Positions 1 to 5,590 of a stretch of DNA of 13,957 nt are shown piece by piece. The stretch is taken from NCBI GenBank assembly GCA_964474355.1, contig CAYYSY010000442.1, forward strand, positions 1 to 13,957, read 5' to 3'. The notes beneath the pieces are model-generated. The model did not search any database. It had not been told where the DNA came from and was given only the letters and a program-made list of their open reading frames with translations. The position numbers and the translations under genes are program-made. The stretch comes from CAYYSY01 sp964474355 (GTDB lineage: Bacteria > Myxococcota_A > UBA9160 > UBA4427). Positions within the stretch are counted from its first letter, which is position 1. Each line of letters opens with the position of its first letter.

Positions 1-783
1 GACCACGATGCGATGCACCCAGAGCGGGATCAAGGTCGCCCAGTACGCCGTCATCCAGGTGAGTCCGACGATGCCCCCCCAGTCCTCGGCGCTCGTCGAG
101 CGATTCCGCTCGTGGACCGACCGGCCGAGGCAGCTCGAGATCAGCTGCCAGCTCACTCGTTCCTGTGATTCATCCGTCGCCTCGCCCGACCGTGCATCGA
201 CGAGCAGCGAGCGCAGGTGGACCGCCTGCCAGGGCAGATAGAAGAGCCCGAAGAGCAGGTTCAGCTGCAGCAGCGTCTCACCTGCGCCGAGCGAACCGAC
301 GGTCAGGTAGAGCCAGGCGCTCGCGACCGTGTTCGCGACGAAGATGATCGCCCAGCCGATCTCCTCGTAGAAGTAGAGCCGAAGCCGCCCGGTCGCGATC
401 GCGCCCCACACGAAGCCCTGCGAGATCGAGACCGCCGCGACCATCACCCAGGAGAGCGCATCGATCCAGCCGACCTCGTCGGCGTTCAGCAGCCGGATCA
501 CGTGAGACAGCAGGTAGATGAAGGCGAGCTCGGCGAAGGTCGCGAGCACGCGCGTCACGAACGTCGACGAGAGGATCGTGTCGTGCAGGACGACGTTGTC
601 CTTGTACCGGTTCGGGAAGAGACACCGGTACGCGGACACGGCGAAGAGGATGCGGGCTGGCACGATGATGTGTGGATCGACTGCGCCGGCTTCGAGCGCA
701 AACGTGCTCGCCAGGAAGTAGAGGTTGAGCAGCGCCCCGAGCTTCAGCAGCCAGAGCATCACGGTGAAGTCGCTCGAGATCAC
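1..783 (-). CDS. Polytopic membrane protein of unknown function (C-terminus cut by window edge)
   Basis: The frame is open for 261 codons from a GTG at 783 to the window edge, with strongly GC-rich third positions and no stop, so the C-terminus is missing. I do not recognise the family. Hydrophobic segments lie near residues 9-31, 41-55, 79-99, 108-130, 147-170, 178-193 and 243-259, which makes an integral membrane protein. The most distinctive stretch, residues 53-87, runs from YRCLFPNRYKDNVVLHD into a Thr-Arg-rich start of a helix; it has charged and aromatic residues that look conserved rather than random. A charged, soluble loop (residues 203-240) precedes the last visible helix. The GTG start overlaps the stop of the upstream PEP-CTERM-like gene as GTGA, suggesting translational coupling and joint function. 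An ATG nine codons in (759) is an alternative start. It could be a sensor, a transporter subunit or a sorting-related protein; nothing visible decides between these. Confidence 0.72.
   Translation of the reverse strand, partial: MISSDFTVMLWLLKLGALLNLYFLASTFALEAGAVDPHIIVPARILFAVSAYRCLFPNRYKDNVVLHDTILSSTFVTRVLATFAELAFIYLLSHVIRLLNADEVGWIDALSWVMVAAVSISQGFVWGAIATGRLRLYFYEEIGWAIIFVANTVASAWLYLTVGSLGAGETLLQLNLLFGLFYLPWQAVHLRSLLVDARSGEATDESQERVSWQLISSCLGRSVHERNRSTSAEDWGGIVGLTWMTAYWATLIPLWVHRIVV
780..783 (-). promoter_or_regulatory. GTGA stop/start overlap (translational coupling)
   Basis: The TGA stop of the PEP-CTERM-like gene (782-780) and the GTG start of the membrane-protein gene (783-781) share bases, read GTGA on the minus strand. 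I see no separate strong Shine-Dalgarno sequence for the downstream gene, so ribosomes probably reinitiate there. This supports one transcript and a fixed expression ratio of the two proteins. Confidence 0.65.
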
Positions 784-1460
784 GAGTTCGCGTCGGCCGC
801 AGGCTTGCGCCACGCCCCGGCGACGGCCAGCGCTGCCGCGAGCATCGCGACCCCGCCCGGGCCGAGTGCGGGCACGATCGCGCGCTGGGACGAGAACGTG
901 TCCACTCTGCCGGTCGGCGACGCGAGTGTCAGGACCTGAATCACGATGACTCGGTCGTCGGGATCCGTGGGAAGCATGAGGTCGAGGTGATCGGTGAGCG
1001 ATTCGGACGTCACGTCGTCGAAGTAGAGTGCGAGAGGGATCCAGTCCACGTCGATGAATTCGCCGGGGTAGCCCGCGATCTCGAGCTGCGGGAGCGACGC
1101 GTCCGGTTCGATGAGATTGATGGCGATCAGATCGGCCGAGCTGGAGATCTGGATCGTCGCGCTCGTATCCGTCGCGCCGACGATACCCGTGAGAGTGGCG
1201 GTGGCGTGATACTGCATGCCCGATTGGATCGGAACGCCCGCCTGATCGGGATCGAACAGCACCGTGAGCACGAACGGATCACCGATCGCGATGGTGGTGC
1301 TGTCTCCCGTGCTCGTGTACTCGCCGGCGAACGTCCACGTCTGCACGACCGCATGCGCGGGTGATGCGATCATTACGAGCAGGCAGAGAATGAGGGCCGG
1401 CATGCCATGGGTCCCGTGGCTGGTAAGCGACTCGACTCCCATCCTACACGCATCGGGCAT
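780..1460 (-). CDS. Exported protein with PEP-CTERM-like sorting tail (VPALGP variant)
   Basis: This is a protein of about 226 residues that would be exported and then anchored or sorted at the envelope. A hydrophobic signal segment (about residues 20-34) ends in SPAHA. The body is beta-rich, starts with VVQTWTFAGEY, and resembles the unassigned ectodomains of many PEP-CTERM proteins. The C-terminus is tripartite: VPALGP (196-201), a hydrophobic run of about 16 residues rich in Ala, Leu and Val, then Arg-Lys and a short polar tail. This has the layout of PEP-CTERM/exosortase substrates with VPALGP in place of VPEP. The frame is open further upstream, but that part lies antisense-like inside the cysteine synthase gene and is rejected. 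ATG 1460 has GAGG nine bases ahead; ATG 1442 and ATG 1403 are alternatives, the last giving a short signal peptide without a positive n-region. It lies 35 bp after the cysteine synthase gene and overlaps the next gene. No exosortase is in the window. Confidence 0.72.
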   Translation of the reverse strand: MPDACRMGVESLTSHGTHGMPALILCLLVMIASPAHAVVQTWTFAGEYTSTGDSTTIAIGDPFVLTVLFDPDQAGVPIQSGMQYHATATLTGIVGATDTSATIQISSSADLIAINLIEPDASLPQLEIAGYPGEFIDVDWIPLALYFDDVTSESLTDHLDLMLPTDPDDRVIVIQVLTLASPTGRVDTFSSQRAIVPALGPGGVAMLAAALAVAGAWRKPAADANS

Positions 1461-1495
1461 GGTCATGTGCCTCGGTGCAGGGCGCAGCCACACCG

Positions 1496-2578
1496 CTACT
1501 CCGGCATCTGGAACCCCGGCGTCGACTTCGAGAGCGCGATCTCGTCGTCGCTCATCTCTTCGGGGATGCCCTCGAAGAGCGGCGACGAGAGATAGCGCTC
1601 GCCGGTATCGGGCAGCATGGCCAGCACGACCGAGCCCTTCGCGGCCCGCTCGGCCACCTGCATCGCCACGGCGAAGGTCGAGCCGCCGGAGATGCCGGTG
1701 AAGATGCCTTCCTTCTGGGCGAGCTTGCGCGACCACTCCATGCCGACGGGGCCCGCGATCGGCACCAGCTCGTCGAAGTACTTCTGGTCGATCGACTCTT
1801 GCAGCACGAGCGGGATGAAGTCGGGCGTCCAGCCCTGGACCGGGTGCGGCTCCCAGCTCGGATGGCTACCCGCCGGTGCACCGCCGTCGCCGCGGGCCTG
1901 CGCCTCGCCGCTCGAAACGATGGCCGCATTGGCCGGCTCGGTCAGGATGATCTTCGTGTCGGGGCGATGCTTGCGGAGCACGCGCGCGACGCCTGTCAGC
2001 GTGCCGCCCGTGCCGTAGCCCGTCACGTAGTAGTCGAGCCGCTGGCCCTCGAAGTCGGCGAGGATCTCGCGCCCCGTCGTGTTCTCGTGGATCAGGGCGT
2101 TGGCGTCGGTCTCGAACTGACGGGCGAGGAACCAGCCGTTCTGCTCGCAGAGCTCGACCGCCTTCTTGTACATGCCCATGCCCTTCTCGGCACGCGGCGT
2201 GAGCACGACCTTCGCGCCGAGGAAGCGCATCAGCTTGCGCCGCTCGATCGAGAAGCTGTCGGCCATGGTGACGACCAGCGGGTAGCCCTTGGCCGCACAC
2301 ACCATGGCGAGCCCGATGCCGGTGTTGCCGCTCGTGGCCTCGACGACGGTCTGCCCGGGCTTCAGCGATCCGTTTCGTTCGGCCTCCTCGATGATGCTCA
2401 CCGCGAGCCGGTCCTTGACCGATGAGGCGGGGTTGAAGAACTCGGCCTTCACGTACACGTCGACGCCCTCGGGTGCGAGCGAGTTGATGCGGATGCACGG
2501 CGTGTTGCCGATCGTGTCCATGACGTTGCCGTAGAGGCGGCCGCGTCCCTCGGTCGTGCGCGGGGTGCTCGAGCTCAT
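1496..2578 (-). CDS. cysK: PLP-dependent cysteine synthase family protein (CysK/CysM type)
   Basis: A cytoplasmic fold-type II PLP enzyme of 360 residues. The family's main reaction is beta-replacement of O-acetylserine by sulfide to give cysteine. Visible hallmarks are the PLP lysine in NPASSVKDR (Lys55), the substrate loop TSGNTG (82-87), the phosphate-cradling GTGGT (189-193), SGGS (297-300, contacting the pyridine nitrogen) and LPDTGERYL (322-330). It is longer than the usual 310-325 residues, mainly through an insert of about 20 residues (221-243) before HPVQGWTPDFIP, and a C-terminal tail ending FQMPE. ATG 2578 is chosen because GGAGA lies about six bases upstream; the open frame continuing upstream is Arg-rich non-coding. 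It sits 127 bp downstream of the phospholipase gene and 35 bp upstream of the PEP-CTERM-like gene. The family call is firm. Use of O-acetylserine rather than O-phosphoserine or homocysteine (cystathionine synthase) is less certain. Confidence 0.93.
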   Translation of the reverse strand: MSSSTPRTTEGRGRLYGNVMDTIGNTPCIRINSLAPEGVDVYVKAEFFNPASSVKDRLAVSIIEEAERNGSLKPGQTVVEATSGNTGIGLAMVCAAKGYPLVVTMADSFSIERRKLMRFLGAKVVLTPRAEKGMGMYKKAVELCEQNGWFLARQFETDANALIHENTTGREILADFEGQRLDYYVTGYGTGGTLTGVARVLRKHRPDTKIILTEPANAAIVSSGEAQARGDGGAPAGSHPSWEPHPVQGWTPDFIPLVLQESIDQKYFDELVPIAGPVGMEWSRKLAQKEGIFTGISGGSTFAVAMQVAERAAKGSVVLAMLPDTGERYLSSPLFEGIPEEMSDDEIALSKSTPGFQMPE

Positions 2579-2705
2579 GATCGTCTCCGTGAGTGGGGGC
2601 CGGTCGAAGGGCCGGTGGGCGGGACGCGATTGTGGCGCAGGGCGCCGCCGTGGGCGATGGGCAGATGCCTCGAGGTCTCGGCGCTCCATCACCGCCCGAT
2701 GTGCC

Positions 2706-4424
2706 TCAAGGCTCGCTCCGCGTCGCCTCCTCGCATCCATCGGGATCGACCAGCACGTTGCAGCGGATCGGCGGGCCGGGGAACTCGAGGGCGTAGCCGT
2801 CGCTCTTGCGCGGGAGCAGCGCGTCGGTGCTGACGAACTGCGCCGCGGACATCAACGTCGACGCCGTGCGCTCGCGATTCTTCGCCGCGCTCTGATTGGG
2901 CTCGTCTGCCGTGGTGGTGACGAGGAAGCCGTCGCGCACGAGGCCGAGGATGTCCGCCTTGCGATGCTCGTCGATGAAGACGTGCAGGCGCTCCCGAAGC
3001 AGATCACGGTAGGTTTTGGAGCGGCGTGCGTTCTCGAGCACGATCGCGAGCGCTTCGCTCTCGGGCATGTCCTCGAGGCGCAGCCGCTCCTCGAGCTCGG
3101 CCACCGCCTGCAGGTGCCGAGCCCGTTCCTCCGCGCGCGTGTCGGCGTACACGGTCTCGAGCTCGCGGCGCAGCCTTCGGTCGACCTCACGAGTCGGCGG
3201 CTTCGACTTGCTGCGGAGATCCTTGGTCGCTTCGGCATCCGCCGACTCCCCACCCTGCGAGGCCAGGTTGCCTTCGCCGTGGCGATCGAGGGCCGATGTC
3301 TGCTCGAGCTTCGTTGCGTTGCCCGGGCGATCGCTTGCCTCGTCGTCGGCTTCGTTCGACGTCGACGTCGACGCGGCGTCGTCCTCCACATCCGAGTCGG
3401 CTCCAATCGGCTGCCACAGGTTCTTCCACCACTGAGCGAGGGCGCTCTCGGCCTTCGGCGGCTCGGGGTAGACCTGCAGCGCAGCCAGCTCCGGGTCGGC
3501 GAGCGCTTCGCGGCCGAAGGCCTGCATGTCACGCACGGTGGGCACGGCGTTGTTGACCTTGAACATGGCCGCCCAGGGCTCGGTGGGCTCCGTCGACTTC
3601 GCGAACATCACGCGTCCGGTGAGGTTTCGATCGGGGTGGGTGGCGAGGTAGCGTGCGCGGTGCTCGTCCTCGTCGAGCAGGGCGAACATCACCTTGCCCT
3701 GCAGATCGGCCAGTGTGGGCCAGCCGTAGCGGGCGAGGGCCGCTGGAAGGGTCGGCTCACCCCGGCGCACGTCGTCGGGCATCACCAGCCGCTCGCGAGG
3801 CACGACCTCGAGGATCGCCTCCTCGACCCGCATCAGGTCGATGCGCTCGTAGTAGCCGAGCGAGAGCCAGCGGTCGATGGGTGTCTCGTCCTTGGGCTCC
3901 AGCCAGATGAGGATGGGGGCGTGCACGCCCTGGCGCGCGTCGGACCACGCCATCACCTGACGCAGGCAGTCCTGCAAGGTCTTGCAGCTCGATTGGTTGT
4001 CGATCCACGGCACGTGAAAGACCCGCAGCTCGTCGTCGAAGCGGCGCATGTGGACGTCGATCTCGAGCTGTCGCACCGCGCCCGCGCTGCCTTCGACGCC
4101 GTCGAGCTGCTCGGCGAGCGATGGATGCTCGTAGCGATGCTTGGCCGAGAACGAGATCGGGAGGAAGGGCAGGCCGAAGAGGCGGGGCCGCTGGTGATAC
4201 GAGTTGTGGGTGCCGATGAAGCGGAGTCCGCTCAGCGGGACGTCACCGTAGAGCTCGATGTCGTCGGTCTCGGACGAGGGCCCCTCGGCCCGAGCGATGC
4301 ACGGCGACGCTGCGAGGACAACGGAGACGAGACAGACGAGACAGACGAGCAGCGCCACCTGCGTGCGTGCTCGATCGCGTTCGCTCGCCTCGGGGCGTCG
4401 TGCTCCAGGCCGGACGTTCGGCAA
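2706..4424 (-). CDS. Secreted calcium-dependent PI-PLC-like phosphodiesterase with large insertion
   Basis: This resembles the Ca2+-dependent phosphatidylinositol phospholipase C family known from Streptomyces (PI-PLC-C1), which cleaves phosphoinositides in a TIM barrel. Motifs in order (572-residue numbering) are GLRFIGTHNSYH with likely catalytic histidines (72-77), QLEIDVH with acidic metal ligands (119-125), FHVPWID (His137), LIWLEPKDE (about 173-180), and the C-terminal signature GFLVTTTADEP (499-509), QFVSTD (529-534) and paired Cys555/Cys564. A signal peptide of the LLVCLVCLV type ends near CIARA. Roughly residues 321-489 interrupt the barrel with an acidic Ser/Thr-rich linker followed by a highly charged helical, coiled-coil-like segment. 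The start is uncertain: TTG 4424 has AAGGGA upstream and gives a basic n-region; TTG 4517 and GTG 4358 are alternatives. It is transcribed away from the BKACE gene. Substrate specificity is unproven, and a general glycerophosphodiesterase-like role is possible. Confidence 0.85.
   Translation of the reverse strand: MPNVRPGARRPEASERDRARTQVALLVCLVCLVSVVLAASPCIARAEGPSSETDDIELYGDVPLSGLRFIGTHNSYHQRPRLFGLPFLPISFSAKHRYEHPSLAEQLDGVEGSAGAVRQLEIDVHMRRFDDELRVFHVPWIDNQSSCKTLQDCLRQVMAWSDARQGVHAPILIWLEPKDETPIDRWLSLGYYERIDLMRVEEAILEVVPRERLVMPDDVRRGEPTLPAALARYGWPTLADLQGKVMFALLDEDEHRARYLATHPDRNLTGRVMFAKSTEPTEPWAAMFKVNNAVPTVRDMQAFGREALADPELAALQVYPEPPKAESALAQWWKNLWQPIGADSDVEDDAASTSTSNEADDEASDRPGNATKLEQTSALDRHGEGNLASQGGESADAEATKDLRSKSKPPTREVDRRLRRELETVYADTRAEERARHLQAVAELEERLRLEDMPESEALAIVLENARRSKTYRDLLRERLHVFIDEHRKADILGLVRDGFLVTTTADEPNQSAAKNRERTASTLMSAAQFVSTDALLPRKSDGYALEFPGPPIRCNVLVDPDGCEEATRSEP
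3356..3373 (-). repeat. 6-bp tandem repeat (3 copies) in the phospholipase linker
   Basis: Three perfect copies of TCGACG encode the alternating Ser-Thr run of the acidic linker on the minus strand. It is in frame, so copy-number change would lengthen or shorten the linker by two residues per unit without breaking the gene. Confidence 0.7.
4323..4349 (-). repeat. 9-bp in-frame tandem repeat in signal-peptide core
   Basis: On the minus strand the unit CTCGTCTGT occurs twice perfectly (4349-4332) and a third time with two changes (4331-4323). Each unit encodes Leu-Val-Cys (the last Leu-Val-Ser) and together they form the hydrophobic core of the phospholipase signal peptide. Confidence 0.75.
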
Positions 4425-4527
4425 CTTGGTCCCTTCGCATGCGGCGGCCGGCCTCGGTGGTGTGTGCCGCTCGCGCGGGGCGAGGTTCGAGCGTTCGCCG
4501 AGCGACCGCAAGCCCAACCGGCCGACG

Positions 4528-4560
4528 CTCGCACGTCACGCATCGGACGAAACGTGCGAG
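4528..4560. promoter_or_regulatory. Perfect 9-bp inverted repeat, candidate operator in divergent gap
   Basis: CTCGCACGT (4528-4536) and ACGTGCGAG (4552-4560) are exact reverse complements separated by 15 bases, with arm centres 24 bases apart. The site lies between the divergent phospholipase and BKACE genes and ends about 33 bp before the proposed BKACE -35 box. That is a reasonable position for a dimeric regulator acting on one or both genes. No regulator gene is in the window to pair with it. Confidence 0.45.
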
Positions 4561-4593
4561 AGGATGAGCCGGCGACGCCCGAGTGTGATCTGC

Positions 4594-4621
4594 TTCACCC
4601 GAGCGCAGGCCGGGATAGAAT
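4594..4621 (+). promoter_or_regulatory. Putative sigma70-type promoter of the BKACE gene
   Basis: TTCACC (4594-4599) and TAGAAT (4616-4621) are spaced by 16 bases and match the TTGACA/TATAAT consensus at four and five of six positions. Transcription would start near 4628, leaving a leader of about 23 bases that carries GGAG (4640-4643) seven bases before the ATG at 4651. No mapping data support it; the call rests on motif and position. Confidence 0.5.
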
Positions 4622-4650
4622 CGGAGGCCTCTCACGACTGGAGCCGCGCC

Positions 4651-5538
4651 ATGCCCGCCCCCCTCATCATCGAAGCCGCGCTGAACGGCGTGACGACCCC
4701 CGAGCGCAACGCCGCAGCACCCCGTGACCCCGAGTCGATGGTCCGCGACGCGCTCGCGTGTCTCGATGCGGGCGCGGCGATCGTCCACACCCACAGTGAC
4801 ACGCCGCTGGCGCCGCCCGACGCCGCCGCGGCGCGCTACCTCGAGGCGTACCGCCCGATCGTCGACGCCCGGCCGGATGCGCTGCTCTATCCCACCGTCG
4901 GGGCCGGGCCGGGGGGCGTCGAGGCGAAGCTCGGTCACCAGCGGGTGCTCGCGAACGAAGGCGTGATCCGCTGCGGCATTCTGGACCCGGGCTCGGTGAA
5001 CCTCGGCGCGGTGGCCGAAGACGGCTGGCCGATCCCGATGGACTACGTCTACACGAACACGCCAAACGAGATCCGTGCGATGGCCGCGCTGTGCCGCGAG
5101 CACAGGCTCGGCCCCTCGGTCGCCATCTTCGAGCCGGGCTTCCTGCGCGTGATCCTCGGCGCACATGCAGCGGGGGCGCTTCCGCCCGGCACGCTCGTGA
5201 AGCTCTACTTCAGCCTCGGCGGCTTCCTCGGTTCGGGGCCTCCCATCTTCAGCGCGCCGCCCATCGCCGAGGCGCTCGAGATGTATCTCGCGATGCTCGA
5301 GGGCACGGGCCTGCCCTGGGCGGTGGCGGTGCTCGGTGGCGACGTGTTCGAGACGCCGGTCGCGAAGCTCGCGGTGGAGCGGGGCGGGCATCTTCGAGTC
5401 GGGCTCGAGGATGATCCGGAGGCAGAGAGCAATCGAGTGGCGGTGCAGCGCGCGGGTGAGCTCGCGGCGGCGCATGGGCGCGAGGTCGCAGCGCCCACGG
5501 CCGCTGCCGAGCTCATCGGCTTGCCGGATCGGGGCTGA
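4651..5538 (+). CDS. BKACE family (DUF849) beta-keto acid cleavage enzyme
   Basis: A cytoplasmic zinc enzyme of 295 residues. The family condenses a beta-keto acid with acetyl-CoA and splits it into acetoacetate and a new CoA ester; Kce of lysine fermentation is the founding member. Seen here are AALNG near the N-terminus, the zinc pair His46 and His48 in AAIVHTHSD (the same numbers as in Kce), ALPPGTLVKLYF, LPWAVAVLGG, and GGHLRVGLEDD (245-255) with a third likely zinc ligand Glu253 plus Arg249 and Asp254 spaced as in Kce. Unlike the textbook HxHxR signature, Asp follows where Arg is expected, and the E-rich strand reads SVAIFEPGF. It therefore looks like a distinct substrate subgroup. ATG 4651 is set by GGAG seven bases ahead; the longer open frame upstream overlaps the divergent gene and is rejected. 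The substrate cannot be read from sequence. Confidence 0.9.
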   Translation: MPAPLIIEAALNGVTTPERNAAAPRDPESMVRDALACLDAGAAIVHTHSDTPLAPPDAAAARYLEAYRPIVDARPDALLYPTVGAGPGGVEAKLGHQRVLANEGVIRCGILDPGSVNLGAVAEDGWPIPMDYVYTNTPNEIRAMAALCREHRLGPSVAIFEPGFLRVILGAHAAGALPPGTLVKLYFSLGGFLGSGPPIFSAPPIAEALEMYLAMLEGTGLPWAVAVLGGDVFETPVAKLAVERGGHLRVGLEDDPEAESNRVAVQRAGELAAAHGREVAAPTAAAELIGLPDRG

Positions 5539-5566
5539 GTCTCGGCCGAACCCACGGGATCGAGAC
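5539..5566. terminator. Weak inverted repeat between convergent genes
   Basis: GTCTCG (5539-5544), directly after the BKACE stop, pairs with CGAGAC (5561-5566) across a 16-base loop. It sits in the 52-bp gap between convergent genes, where a shared terminator would be expected. There is no T-run and the stem is short, so this is only a candidate. Confidence 0.3.
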
Positions 5567-5590
5567 CGCCACATCTCTCCGGGAGTCGAG

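Noticed and set aside
217..939. Plus-strand open frame of 240 codons at the left end
   Set aside because: The minus strand carries a 261-codon frame with coherent membrane helices and a coupled start; the plus frame is charged and patternless.
1461..1736. Upstream extension of the PEP-CTERM-like protein into the cysteine synthase gene
   Set aside because: The extra 92 residues are Arg-rich out-of-frame sequence of the cysteine synthase, and the signal peptide would be buried.
2652..2698. Imperfect stem in the phospholipase/cysteine synthase gap as a terminator
   Set aside because: GGGCG/ATGG pairs only with a three-base bulge and a long loop, and no T-run follows; not strong enough to annotate.
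4258..4650. Upstream extension of the BKACE protein by 131 residues
   Set aside because: It overlaps the 5' part of the divergent phospholipase gene and lacks family similarity, whereas ATG 4651 has a good ribosome-binding site and the canonical N-terminus.
2556..4727. Very long plus-strand open frame (over 700 codons) opposite the phospholipase gene
   Set aside because: It is the antisense frame of a GC-rich gene with clear phospholipase motifs. Its translation is Arg/Leu/Val/Gly-rich without domains, a usual artefact at this GC content.
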